IMG/VR virus record: IMGVR_UViG_3300032268_001296
Span: 48,198 to 112,197 of that record
DNA: 64,000 nucleotides
Source of the DNA: a virus
Strand: one strand, 5' to 3'
A program made the position numbers and the translations under genes. Within the stretch, counting starts at the first letter, position 1. Every line of letters begins with the position of its first letter. Below are positions 27,201 to 34,835 of this stretch, one piece after another. The notes under the pieces are model-generated. The model was not told the origin of the DNA, did not search any database, and saw only the letters and a list, made by a program, of their open reading frames with translations.

Positions 27201-29544
27201 TTCCTCTATCTGATTCATCAGAATGAACTAGCAAACCATTTACTTTGATATTATCTTTATTTTTTGTCCAAACATCTAAAGGTAAATTACGACCATAATT
27301 TTCTATATTCGCTCTTAAAAATTTTAATTTTACATCACTATCGTCCCAAGACCCACTTTTAACCTCTAAAAGAGAAGTTGGACCTTTGAAGCCGTCCACT
27401 GCTGAATTTTCCTTTCCGAACATTCCTCCAGTAGTATATCCATACTGCTTAGCGATTCTTTTCTCATAATCATTAGTTGATTCTCCTTTATTTCTAGGGA
27501 CGTACAATTTTTGATATCCATTTCCAATCAAGTTAACATTATCGTCTTTTGATAATCTTCCATCTGAAGATTGAGATATATTAATTTTTGGCACAAGAGT
27601 CGTACTAAAATATTTTACTATTTCAGAAACTTTTGCAAAATTTGGAATCAATCCGCCAGATGCAGTGATCTTCTTAGCTCCAGATGGCAAGCCCATAGAG
27701 CGAACCATGTCTCTGTTAAAGATAGCTGTTCCGCCACTTCCTCCAAAATTAGGAACCGCATATTCTCCAGTATGAGCTACAATAGATCCTTTTTTGCCTT
27801 GACCAAAATTAAAATTAGGAATAACAACTGGACGATCTCCAGCTTTTGCACCACCAACACCTTTTTTAATGTCGGATGATTCTTGCGATACAGCAGGCAT
27901 GTATCCGCCAGCCGCTTTAGGAACTCTTAAGCCTTCTCCAGAGCTTCTTACTCCTTGTTGATAAAGAGGAGCTGCTAGCGAGCTTGCTGTAGAAGCCATT
28001 CTTCTCATTGCTGCTTCTTGCATTACAATAGCGTCAGACATGACTTTGATCTGAGCCGTGCGATTTCCTTCTAATGCAAAAAGTTGACGCTGAAGATTGA
28101 TATTCTTAGAAAGAGCTGAAGCAATAGACTGTTCAACATTTTGAATCTCTTTTGCTGCTTTACCAATTCCAAAGAAACCTTTTAAGCTTGCAAAACCAAA
28201 TTGCGCAAGATCTTTTGAAAGCTTTAAGATAATAGCTGCAAATAAAGCTAAGCCTGGACCTGTAACAAGATTTCCAATACCTTTAGCTAAACCTCTGAAA
28301 ACATCTCCCAACGCACTTTCTTCGCCAAGAATTTTTTGGATACTTTCTAGAAGGCCATTAAAGAATCCAAGTAAACTTTTAGCACTGTCAGTGATGCCAA
28401 TTTTTCCCAATGTAGCTCCAAGCTGTTCTGCACTTAAAGATGTCTTATTGATTAAAGCAGCTAATGTAACATTTAGAGCCGCATTCTTTTCATAAGCTTG
28501 ATTGGTGCTTTTCAAAGATACTTCGGTAGCTTTAAAAGCTACTGAAGATTGACTGCTCAAATCCTCTAAAGTTGCTAATAATTTATCAATCTGGAATCCG
28601 CCACCAACTTTTTCAGTAATCTCTGCGAGCTGTACTTGATTAAGACTTTTAATTGTTGCCGCTAAGTTTTCGAGAAGTTTTGTAGCTGGCAGTATCTTGC
28701 CTTGAACATCTGTGACAGAAACTCCAAGCTGTTGTAAAGCTTCTAATGTATCTGTTCTTTGCAATCTTGTGAAGATCGTTTTAAACGAGTTACCAATAAC
28801 TGCTCCACCAACTGATGTCTTTTCTTGAACTGCCGTAATAATACCAACCAACTCATCAAAAGAAACTCCAGCCTGTTTCGCAACAGATGACGATCTCTTA
28901 AGACCTTCAATCAAATCCTTTTCAGAAACTGAATATTTTTGAGAAACAGTAACTAATTTGTTTAAAACTTCAGATGTTGTAATGCCTGTGCTTTTAAAAG
29001 CATTAACTGCCGCAGTTAAACCAGAAACAGATCTTTCTGCATCCAATCCAGAAAGGCGAGTTAGAATAAGAGCATCATTAATTCTTTTAAGAGACTCTTC
29101 AGTACTTAAACCTTGTCTAGCTAATTCAAGAGCGCCTTTTGCAACAGCATCAAATGATTGACCTGTATTTTTAGCTACGTTGAATAAAGAGTTTCCGAAT
29201 TTGTCTAATTCAGAAGAACTTTTTTGGAAGACAGAATTGATTTCTGTTAAAGACTTTTCAACTGCAATAGTGTTCTTAACCAAAGAACTAAAAGCGCTAG
29301 ATACACTATTAATAATACCAACAGAAGCTCCGAACGCAAATACGCGAGCATTTGCCGCTTCCATCGACTTAGTGAATTCGTCAGCTTGTCCAGTAATGCG
29401 GCCAAGAGGTTGAGCTAATGCATTAATTTGACGGGAATTCGTTCCCAAATTAATTTGAGCGCCCTTGCCCGCATTTTTCAATGCTGCTTGAATGCTTGCT
29501 TCTAACCCTGTTTGTGTTACTGGTATCTGAACTGACGCTGGCAT
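21274..29544 (-). CDS. Tape measure protein with inserted cargo-like domains
   Basis: A 2756-residue protein. Residues 60-340 form the TP901-like tape measure core (GASVGIINSVSSAFSSLV, VEKSLTEINSVF, FDELVGIITAVQEK). At 1.5 angstrom per residue the helical rule gives a tail near 0.4 micrometre. Residues 637-1400 are unusual: five G-[FYL]-[ILV]-PN-[FY]-[AV] motifs (about 634, 823, 1121, 1323 and 1400) separate modules with PD-(D/E)XK-like motifs (aa 714-728; aa 1022, 1050, 1069) and kinase-like motifs (aa 1132-1291). Coiled coils follow, with hydrophobic segments near 1580. VPAMLMGGEYVINKKSVG and VPAMLSGGEFIMNRSAA near 2358 and 2648 are typical phage TMP C-terminal repeats. A ribosome site AAAGGAG lies before the ATG. 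Confidence 0.9.
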   Translation of the reverse strand: MPASVQIPVTQTGLEASIQAALKNAGKGAQINLGTNSRQINALAQPLGRITGQADEFTKSMEAANARVFAFGASVGIINSVSSAFSSLVKNTIAVEKSLTEINSVFQKSSSELDKFGNSLFNVAKNTGQSFDAVAKGALELARQGLSTEESLKRINDALILTRLSGLDAERSVSGLTAAVNAFKSTGITTSEVLNKLVTVSQKYSVSEKDLIEGLKRSSSVAKQAGVSFDELVGIITAVQEKTSVGGAVIGNSFKTIFTRLQRTDTLEALQQLGVSVTDVQGKILPATKLLENLAATIKSLNQVQLAEITEKVGGGFQIDKLLATLEDLSSQSSVAFKATEVSLKSTNQAYEKNAALNVTLAALINKTSLSAEQLGATLGKIGITDSAKSLLGFFNGLLESIQKILGEESALGDVFRGLAKGIGNLVTGPGLALFAAIILKLSKDLAQFGFASLKGFFGIGKAAKEIQNVEQSIASALSKNINLQRQLFALEGNRTAQIKVMSDAIVMQEAAMRRMASTASSLAAPLYQQGVRSSGEGLRVPKAAGGYMPAVSQESSDIKKGVGGAKAGDRPVVIPNFNFGQGKKGSIVAHTGEYAVPNFGGSGGTAIFNRDMVRSMGLPSGAKKITASGGLIPNFAKVSEIVKYFSTTLVPKINISQSSDGRLSKDDNVNLIGNGYQKLYVPRNKGESTNDYEKRIAKQYGYTTGGMFGKENSAVDGFKGPTSLLEVKSGSWDDSDVKLKFLRANIENYGRNLPLDVWTKNKDNIKVNGLLVHSDESDRGNFSKAKTLKQDLINTDKYRSNKYGRPRKIDDFGKYIKNLSFGFIPNFADLADTIRQYYPDLESYRKEPGGKKFVFPNGLETYQSNIDNVLKRNPSIATQRKQTEDKVRQQKLKEGALDFKIDANTLGGIALVTPRNGDASGYVSAKLKGSDFKKNKPRGILDDDQIILSNIQQTGVPTKKNFEQISSEINKLFAGPIVTLAQSLYGRLYSGMQAGEFADQLGNLKSTSTGGILPAGAEGQLFEAASKAALTTMKGLSDSFDPKNENRPFDFTNPAAMNQMLGVKAVRGDAKRGGGSTENFQGQVNTLIKKSMNDGDIAPKILSQISQQSKARKSPNAAKGYIPNFVSKSREIGSGAEARFLRLGTKEGIDVGVKKFYKDGPKNALSQEWLISQYINRYLNIPGIYGPKTLSGFNESNRRGAIRKEIISGKLGKIALGSDKARLFGLGTLRSAVKTKGLDLTDLHGSNYILNKNAENYLSKFSTYPSDPIGSLTLLREMASNGGVASLIDPGFARITGSPARDVVDKMLNYIDSKKKKTAAKGFLPNFANPLKDAVNREMAAGVPASQIYIDKNSSLKNAANPMGLMVANRRDEPAGGFQGINRARKEGMNPQTYGAASGFVPNYADAPDISGYVGKTRSDALAEESRNYGKAYADLITELRKATADEKQARGKNKKAAQDRIKALEDDREALKKSSDATRKAIIEQSKGAFGKGKTLTGKEATVQAQGGQKDMLGTIFALQGAFSILTGATSDASSQLAKYTNIVSESAGGFVTAAFAIQGLGQIGGKVGPALAKLGPYGLAAAGAIASFSAGGKIMDEYYGITKAATANIAKMSEAVKNAAFTFENLSEPGKKKIESSAIGLVRGAARESMTARFMADFEGSDFFTAGELEKSLVDVVKNADAAGVSYNRMWDEIRKKSADGKITVKEVDELTGSFSKLIFTSSQLKNAKRNLDLSPTGTIGKEFIGKSRQDIMSDLENLKSGSTPNPNTGIGMIQNAILSQLTDDQKIGFDINSEAVKSEILRIYDATIDLKNAFADTAKEALDLMNISYAQNQLKNTIDLSIAQQRTTQELDLQLLSAKELNNLSEKDIRSLENKIALRDLDRKLIDETSNLLKGQIDKAKLLVADKKQTIKLEEQLKTFSEDDFKNKDTVTKLLGEINILLGTGTNLTEAQRKENEQILDNLLKKYNLDKEDLKTQQQKTEEYKNQASTIKDIISSAQRASQQRAFGIDISSRRSEFSNTQRISQLQASKLGRSTEEIRVIDAQIAAIEANTVAVQNAANYNKMLEEKRGELLGLAKPTDDISAMTYRNAFESAKTMSSLITEAENLIGATRFNEEDNQAIKDFILKLKQESESLQLDAESSQAAADARTREAGAIEPVISALEMFRRSLLDSTDIIDRKIQDLELEKLTSISGRRNAEIAYEIETLNQQRGQSPEEAARIARKRQVKTIPQLFAEEFSKTNEERTLELNKTIVDASVQFKNNLVDGISEAIEGGKSLSDTLRAGALDFVRQLNKKLMSNAIDSILGSNPNSSSGVFSSISKIFAGNGKASGGMISGGSGTKDDVPAMLMGGEYVINKKSVGKYGPQFLEAINNGTLGGYAKGGMIQSGQGGFFTPGTYGLGGIQGTRNLLKFATQGYTSGSRDQIINQGNYASINLEPESVRLTNFGRNNSPQAEATRAAKEQAFGLYMQEMQAQAEARKQAEAEKDALKKQLILSVVLAAGSGFFKAYAGSGATGTARLTDAAKGIWSGFEGKGGLSNLFSSGGSYSTSKNKNAPNGYNVNPYDNDQINEVNSALGGLGVSPLNFGGSNNGVYNNNIPAFTTGPFDAQGQYIEERANERFATGGSIPFRAGIDTVPAMLSGGEFIMNRSAAQNIGAGNLQALNAGAGSIVTEEKTEELNEKLIAKLDELIEASSAAGNITINVDGSTGKSSQTTDGGASEQKQQLARQIKDVVLKVIQDEKRLGGSLRK

Positions 29545-29570
29545 AAATAGTCCTTACTCCTTTTCACTAT

Positions 29571-29576
29571 TTACAC
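29571..29576 (-). promoter_or_regulatory. GTGTAA motif upstream of tape measure
   Basis: GTGTAAATAGTG lies 26 nt before the tape measure ATG, with an AAAGGAGTAAGGA ribosome site between. The spacing differs from the leaderless class. Confidence 0.3.
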
Positions 29577-29589
29577 AAAAAAGCGTTTT

Positions 29590-30567
29590 TCATCCCATTA
29601 ATTTCATCAAATCTTCCATATTCATACTGCCTCCATTTTTACTAAGCTCTTCTGAAAGACTAATTTTTTTAGCACTTGGATCAACAAACGATAAATCTTC
29701 TTTTGTTGCTCCGAAAACAGCAGTCGCTCCATTATCAGAATTTTTGAATTTTTCAGCAACCTTTCCAGAATTACGCTTGGATTCTGAGAATCTTAATACA
29801 TCAGATGGATTCTTTTTTATACTATCTGGTATGTCTTCGTTATATTGGAAGATGTTGAAGAATATTCTAGCGTATAAAGCAAGTTTCAATTGATAAACGG
29901 AAAGTTGAATGATGGGCTTTCCATAGAAAGAAAAAAGGTTTTCAGTTTGAGATAAATACATATTGAAGAAATCTCTCAAGACTGCGTGTTGAATATGATC
30001 TTCGTTTAATCTGTTGCTGCACATTTGATGCTGCTTTATCAAATAACCAATATCGTAATCATTTATTTCTGCAAAACTTTCTTCTGTAAATAAATGTTCT
30101 TTTAAAGAAGGATCTTTGTATATAATATAGCGAATAAATTCCTCATTAGATCTTGAAGATCCATAATCTTCAGCAGTTTTACCCACAACCTCTTTTCTTT
30201 TTACTTTAAGGATGTGAAGATCTTTTGATCTTTCGTCAATCGATTCTTGAGTTTTCTCTTTTTGAGAAGGAAGAACTAAATTAGATTTTGTCTGTTTAAG
30301 ATTAGAAACCTCACTTTCTAATTCAGCTATTTTTCTATCGTCTTCCTCCGACCATAAACCATCGGCAACCAACTGATCAAGCATTTGCTTTTCAGTTGGT
30401 ATGCCTTTTTTGATGGCTATGTTTTTGTATTTTTCGTAGTACTTATGAATATATCTTTGATCGCGAATAGAAAAATGCTTTAGATAAACAGGTTGACCTT
30501 TGTAATCAAACTCTGTATATCCATCAAATATCTCTCCTACGATAGCGATATATTCTTCTTCGCTCAC
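29590..30567 (-). CDS. Tail-assembly-chaperone-like protein, 325 aa
   Basis: A 325-residue, charged, mostly helical protein with a coiled-coil stretch near residues 85-125. It shares with the 30564 product a motif of the type T-E/K-x-M-L ... SE-D/E-D followed by a long heptad region. It lies between neck and tape measure genes, where phages encode the tail assembly chaperones (lambda gpG/gpGT), and is the second of a pair. No frameshift site is evident; the two overlap by 4 nt. Function is inferred from position. Confidence 0.5.
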   Translation of the reverse strand: MSEEEYIAIVGEIFDGYTEFDYKGQPVYLKHFSIRDQRYIHKYYEKYKNIAIKKGIPTEKQMLDQLVADGLWSEEDDRKIAELESEVSNLKQTKSNLVLPSQKEKTQESIDERSKDLHILKVKRKEVVGKTAEDYGSSRSNEEFIRYIIYKDPSLKEHLFTEESFAEINDYDIGYLIKQHQMCSNRLNEDHIQHAVLRDFFNMYLSQTENLFSFYGKPIIQLSVYQLKLALYARIFFNIFQYNEDIPDSIKKNPSDVLRFSESKRNSGKVAEKFKNSDNGATAVFGATKEDLSFVDPSAKKISLSEELSKNGGSMNMEDLMKLMG

Positions 30568-31325
30568 AGTTCGTTACTTTCTAATCTTGTCATCAAAGAA
30601 TCAAATGAATCTTTGTCAGAAGCTTGATTAAAGAACCAGAAAGCTAGAATTGTCGCAGCCTTCTTAGTAATCAAGAAATACAACGGATCTTCAGATTCTT
30701 CTCTACGATAATATTCTTCAAGACGATCTTCAAAATCCCCACTGCCAAAATATGAAGATGGAGATTCTTCCCCTTCCTCTTGAATGTAAGTCAACATAAT
30801 AACATACCAAAGAATAAGTCTATTTTGAGCTTTAACATCTGCGGTATGATCAAAGAGTGATTGATAATTAGATTCAAATTCTACAATTTGGCGACGAACA
30901 TTTGCGAGTTCAGTTGTAATTTCTTCAACTCGCGCCTTTTGCTTGTCAGTCTTGTTTTGAATAATCTCTAATCTTGAATACTCATTTTGAATATCAAAAA
31001 CCTTTTTGTAAGAATCTACCAAAGACTTAGCATCATCTTCGCTCATTAAGCCTCCTGTATCACTATACTTTTTAGCCAACATAGCTTTTGTCAGGATGCC
31101 CTTTTTGACACACTTACTCATTTCAACACTAAACTCAAGTTCAGCTTCTTCTAATTCTCTACGAGAAGGTCTCTTCAATTTAATCGTAACTGGAACTGAA
31201 GTTTTGATCTTCTTTTTGACCGTGATTTCTTCTTTGGTCTTCTTGTCAATCTTTGTTGTTACTTCTTCCTTTTCGATTTCCTTATCAACACTGAAGCTAT
31301 ATAGCTCTTTGATTTTGTTTTCCAT
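30564..31325 (-). CDS. Tail-assembly-chaperone-like protein, 253 aa
   Basis: A 253-residue, lysine/glutamate-rich protein beginning MENKIKELYSFSVDKEIEKE, with a helical hairpin near residues 55-140 (MSEDDAKSLVDSYKKVFDIQ, then a heptad region) and a C-terminal region with DPLYFLITKKAATILAFWFF. Resembles the neighbouring 29590 product in the middle part. Position between neck genes and tape measure is that of tail assembly chaperones. No enzymatic motif is visible. Confidence 0.5.
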   Translation of the reverse strand: MENKIKELYSFSVDKEIEKEEVTTKIDKKTKEEITVKKKIKTSVPVTIKLKRPSRRELEEAELEFSVEMSKCVKKGILTKAMLAKKYSDTGGLMSEDDAKSLVDSYKKVFDIQNEYSRLEIIQNKTDKQKARVEEITTELANVRRQIVEFESNYQSLFDHTADVKAQNRLILWYVIMLTYIQEEGEESPSSYFGSGDFEDRLEEYYRREESEDPLYFLITKKAATILAFWFFNQASDKDSFDSLMTRLESNEL

Positions 31326-31326
31326 T

Positions 31327-31620
31327 TTAGTTATTTTTAAATATAAAGCTTACTGTATAATTTTCCATTTCAGATGAGAAATCTCTTAAAGAATCGTTGC
31401 CACAGTCAAGTATTTTTTTTCTTATCCATGCAAACTTCTTTTCGTCAAAGTGATTTGCAGTATTTATGATAGAATGATATTCTTGTGGAATATTATCATA
31501 AAGCTTATCATAATGATAATCATGATCCGCCTTCATATCTTCAACAATCTTTAACATGTCTTTAAATATAGACGTTACTGACTGTTTATACCGTTTTTCT
31601 AAAAAAAATTGACCATTCAT
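31327..31620 (-). CDS. Hypothetical protein, 97 aa
   Basis: A 97-residue helical protein leading the tail-gene operon on the minus strand. It has an aromatic and charged composition (YHYDKLYDNIPQEYHSII) and no known motif. It is separated from the divergent neck genes by only 45 nt, which hold both promoters. The stop lies 1 nt from the next gene. Confidence 0.55.
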   Translation of the reverse strand: MNGQFFLEKRYKQSVTSIFKDMLKIVEDMKADHDYHYDKLYDNIPQEYHSIINTANHFDEKKFAWIRKKILDCGNDSLRDFSSEMENYTVSFIFKNN

Positions 31621-31651
31621 CCTTATGCCTTAATTTATAATAGATAAAAAA

Positions 31652-31657
31652 GTGTAA
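31652..31657 (+). promoter_or_regulatory. GTGTAA late-promoter-like motif, plus strand
   Basis: GTGTAAAATTCAAT ends directly at the ATG at 31666, with 8 nt between GTGTAA and the start. It is the only plus-strand copy in this class. TATAAT at 31636-31641 is a further possible -10 just upstream. Confidence 0.45.
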
Positions 31658-31665
31658 AATTCAAT

Positions 31666-32124
31666 ATGCCAAGTTTAATAAATATCGCAAATCAATTAAA
31701 AGTAACATCCGCTTTTGCAAATTTGCACGATACATTCTCACGAGAGATTACTGTTTATAAAAATTCTAAACAAGTAACTATCTCAAGTTCTGCTCAATAT
31801 AATTCTATTTATGGAAATGCTGGAGCTTATAGCAACACTACAAATCAAACAGTGTCTTCCAAATTCATGGCGAGAATCTACTACATAAAGATGGACGAAG
31901 AATTCTTGTCAGACTCAAGCTCCAATAAAGGATCTCAGAACAAGATAATAATGCCACAAGGATCTGTTAAGATTGTTGTAGATCCAGCTGGTTATCTTTT
32001 TATAAAAGAAGCAAGAAAGGTTGAGTTTGATGGAAAAACCTTTTCAATCAAAAGCGACGGAATTCCAATGGGTCTTTTTGAAAATCAATACTACGAATTC
32101 TTTTTAACTCCATTAGATGAATAA
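31666..32124 (+). CDS. Head-closure/neck protein
   Basis: A 152-residue beta-rich protein starting the plus-strand neck operon. The middle has KFMARIYYIKMDEEFLSDSS and IIMPQGSVKIVVDPAGYLFI, then FDGKTFSIKSDGIPMGLF, a small beta-barrel layout like head-closure proteins. It precedes a gp10-like neck protein and overlaps it by 1 nt. Assignment is by position and fold pattern only. Confidence 0.5.
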   Translation: MPSLINIANQLKVTSAFANLHDTFSREITVYKNSKQVTISSSAQYNSIYGNAGAYSNTTNQTVSSKFMARIYYIKMDEEFLSDSSSNKGSQNKIIMPQGSVKIVVDPAGYLFIKEARKVEFDGKTFSIKSDGIPMGLFENQYYEFFLTPLDE

Positions 32125-32723
32125 TGAAAATACCAAAGCAAGTATTAGACAGTATTAATTCTCAAGCTGGTAAGATTCTAAGATCTCAAGTAGAAGATGA
32201 TTTGCGAGATATCGTCAATGATATAAAAAAACAAATGATTGAAGAATTTATGAATCATCCCATAACTGAAGAAATTATGAATGGCTACAATGCCCAAAAC
32301 ACATCTAATACTTTAGGCGGTTATGGTAATTTATTTTCTTTTATTGGGTTTGATTCTGGCGATGCACCAATTATTCCTATAATTGAAATGCTGGAAAAAA
32401 CAAACGTATCATTTAATAGAACTTCTAAAAACATTACAACTGCTAACATTTTTATTCCGTCTGCCCGCGAAATATTTGCTCAAACTCCTATGCCTTGGGC
32501 CAATGGAAGAAGTTGGGCCAAAGGAATAGAATCTGGAATTTCTGGATTAGGATTTTATCTTAATTCTTACGGAAAAGGCAACTCTAACGCTGGTATTCAA
32601 GTTGAATCAAAAATGAGAAGCGGTCGCTTTAAAAACGTTCCATACATATCAGCTTTAATAAATAAGTACAGAGCACTTTTCTCTAAAATTAATTACGAAC
32701 AAATAAAAATAAAATTATCATGA
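32124..32723 (+). CDS. Neck protein, HK97 gp10-like
   Basis: A 199-residue protein. After a helical N-terminus, the segment QTPMPWANGRSWAKGIESG followed by ISGLGFYLNSYGKGNSNAGIQ is typical of HK97 gp10-type neck or tail-completion proteins in large phages. It overlaps the next gene by 4 nt. It should join head and tail. Confidence 0.6.
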   Translation: MKIPKQVLDSINSQAGKILRSQVEDDLRDIVNDIKKQMIEEFMNHPITEEIMNGYNAQNTSNTLGGYGNLFSFIGFDSGDAPIIPIIEMLEKTNVSFNRTSKNITTANIFIPSAREIFAQTPMPWANGRSWAKGIESGISGLGFYLNSYGKGNSNAGIQVESKMRSGRFKNVPYISALINKYRALFSKINYEQIKIKLS

Positions 32724-33568
32724 TTGAACAATTTCAACACAGAGCAACAACATCATTCATGCTTTGGTTTGACAACTTTTTGCTAAAAAAAGGTCAAGCA
32801 TTCAGCAATCAAACGGGTGTATTTCACAGGTATTCTGACGATAGATTAGATGATAGATATAAAGCTTTTGGCAGTGCTTATAAACAGTGGGTTACTGACT
32901 CTTCAATCAATGGAGCTGTTGTTCCTTCTGGTGTTTATGTAAACGGAGTTTTTCAACCAAGAAGTAATAGTCTTCTTTTGGATTTTGAAAATGGACGAGC
33001 TTTAATTAGTGGAGTATCTAACGCTGCATCAGTTACTGGATCTTTTGCGGTAAAAGACTTTAACATATACTTCACAAATGATGGAGAAGATGATCTGCTC
33101 GTAGATAAAAAGTACAATTCTAATCCAAGAGTTTATTCTGCGCCAAATACATATGTAGAACCATATGATCAAGTAGTTCCAGCTATATTCATTTCGAGCC
33201 AATCAATGAGGAATGATCCTTTTGCTTTCGGCGGCGAAGATACTACTAAGATCTCAATGAAAGCTGTTGTGCTTGCTGAAAATCCTTATCAATTAGATGG
33301 AGTTCTTTCTATTTTTGCTGATTCTTACAATGAAGTTATTCCTAATATTCCATATTCTGGCAATCCAATTACTGAGTATGGAGATATTAAAAATGGGAAC
33401 TTTTCTTACGAAAATTTAAAAACTCAATATGCAGGAAATCAATTCTTTTTTATTGAAGAAGTTGATACTTCAAAGTTGACAGATAAAGCTCGAAAATCTT
33501 TAGCAAATGATTTGTATATTGGCTTCATTGATTTCGAAATACATCAACAAAGAATGCCTAGAGAATAA
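32720..33568 (+). CDS. Tail-terminator-like protein, 282 aa
   Basis: A 282-residue protein in the neck operon. It starts MIEQFQHRATTSFMLWFDNF and contains DQVVPAIFISSQSMRNDPFAF and KISMKAVVLAENPYQLDGVLSIF, a layout seen in tail-terminator or neck proteins of other large phages. No catalytic motif. It precedes the tube protein by 54 nt. Function is inferred from position. Confidence 0.5.
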   Translation: MIEQFQHRATTSFMLWFDNFLLKKGQAFSNQTGVFHRYSDDRLDDRYKAFGSAYKQWVTDSSINGAVVPSGVYVNGVFQPRSNSLLLDFENGRALISGVSNAASVTGSFAVKDFNIYFTNDGEDDLLVDKKYNSNPRVYSAPNTYVEPYDQVVPAIFISSQSMRNDPFAFGGEDTTKISMKAVVLAENPYQLDGVLSIFADSYNEVIPNIPYSGNPITEYGDIKNGNFSYENLKTQYAGNQFFFIEEVDTSKLTDKARKSLANDLYIGFIDFEIHQQRMPRE

Positions 33569-33622
33569 AAATAATTTCACGTTTAGTATTTGAAAATGTA
33601 AACAAAATAAAGATAAAAAATT

Positions 33623-34759
33623 ATGGCACGTAACCGAGTAATTTACCAATCAGAAGCTTTATATGTTAGTGAAGACATTCTTTCCACTGCTACTGGAAAG
33701 CATAGACAGCTTGATCGCGTTCAAAGCGCTAATTATAACTTTTCAATTAGTCGTCAAGATATTAACCAATACGGTGAATTAGCTCGTATTGATTCTGTTG
33801 TTCTTGATCCACCAACTGTTAATCTTGACTTTTCTTACTATTTAACTGACGGTACAAACGAAAGAGCTTTAGGATTCTATGTACAAACTGGAGCTGGAGG
33901 CACTACTGGAAACTTCCCTTCTGGTCACATGACTGCTACCAGCGGCAAGAACTTCTTCATTGTTACCACAGCAGAAGGAAATGATCATAATAGCAACACA
34001 ACAATCGCAAACACTAAGTCAGTTATTGGCATCGGTAATGGATTCTTGTCTGATTATACTCTTGATTTAGCTGTTGGAAGCTTGCCAACTGTTTCTGTAA
34101 CGATTGAAGCTGCTAACATTGTAGCTACTGGAGTAACGTTAACAACTGGATCTGGAATTTCAGGTATTAATCCAGCAATCAATCCTACTGATGGCGCATC
34201 TTATGCTTCAACTGGCATTGCTCTTCCATCTGGAGCTAGCAATCTTGGAAATGGCGGAATTAGCGCTCTTAGACCTGGTGATGTAACTCTTACATTTGGA
34301 AATATTACTGGCGCTGGATCTGGTGTTATTGCGGATTTAGCAAACAATGCAGACGGCATTCACATTCAAAGCGCAAGCTTGTCAATTCCTCTTTCACGCA
34401 GTCCATTGCAGCGTCTTGGAACTAGATTCCCATTTGCTAGAACAGTTGATTTCCCAGTAAGCTCAACTTTAACAGTTAATGCAATTGTTAATGAAATCAC
34501 TGCTGAAAACTTAGCAGCAGTTCTTGATTCGAACATTACAACTGATTTAACATTAACTATCAAAAAGCCAGGAACTTCAGGAGCTACTAATGCTATGATT
34601 TATAACATTAAAGGAGCTAAGCTTGATAGTGAATCATTCAGCTCAAGCATTGGTTCTAATAAGACTGTTGATCTTGTTTTCTCTACTCAAATCGGTGGAC
34701 CCAACGATCTTGATCATGGTGTCTTTGTAAGCGGTATTGGAAGCGGCTCAGTATTCTAA
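33623..34759 (+). CDS. Major tail tube protein (candidate)
   Basis: A 378-residue beta-rich protein. It has the family features FSISRQDINQYGELARID, FSYYLTDGTNERALGF, FLSDYTLDLAVGSLPTVSV and LSRSPLQRLGTRFPFARTV, shared with the product at 18353. It is the last gene of the plus-strand neck operon, the usual location of the tube gene in siphoviruses. A Ser/Thr/Gly-rich composition, with long Ig-like or tube-fold strands, supports a structural role. A bidirectional terminator follows. The 54-nt leader has AATGTAAACA but no close GTGTAA. Confidence 0.72.
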   Translation: MARNRVIYQSEALYVSEDILSTATGKHRQLDRVQSANYNFSISRQDINQYGELARIDSVVLDPPTVNLDFSYYLTDGTNERALGFYVQTGAGGTTGNFPSGHMTATSGKNFFIVTTAEGNDHNSNTTIANTKSVIGIGNGFLSDYTLDLAVGSLPTVSVTIEAANIVATGVTLTTGSGISGINPAINPTDGASYASTGIALPSGASNLGNGGISALRPGDVTLTFGNITGAGSGVIADLANNADGIHIQSASLSIPLSRSPLQRLGTRFPFARTVDFPVSSTLTVNAIVNEITAENLAAVLDSNITTDLTLTIKKPGTSGATNAMIYNIKGAKLDSESFSSSIGSNKTVDLVFSTQIGGPNDLDHGVFVSGIGSGSVF

Positions 34760-34780
34760 TTATAACTCTCATCAAATAAC

Positions 34781-34811
34781 AAAAAAGCTGGCAGAAATGC
34801 CAGCTTTTTTT
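34781..34811. terminator. Bidirectional intrinsic terminator
   Basis: A hairpin with arms AAAAAAGCTGGCA and TGCCAGCTTTTTT around a GAAA loop. The A-run on one side and the T-run on the other let it stop both the plus-strand tube operon and the minus-strand gene at 34836. Confidence 0.9.
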
Positions 34812-34835
34812 GTATACTTTATTTTGAAATATAAC

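Noticed and set aside
21274-29544. Tape measure cargo as a fusion artefact
   Set aside because: The frame is intact over 2756 codons with typical tape measure sequence on both sides, so a misassembly is unlikely.
30564-30567. Lambda-type programmed frameshift between tail chaperone genes
   Set aside because: The two genes have complete, separate frames with a normal 4-nt overlap, and no slippery heptamer was noticed at the junction.
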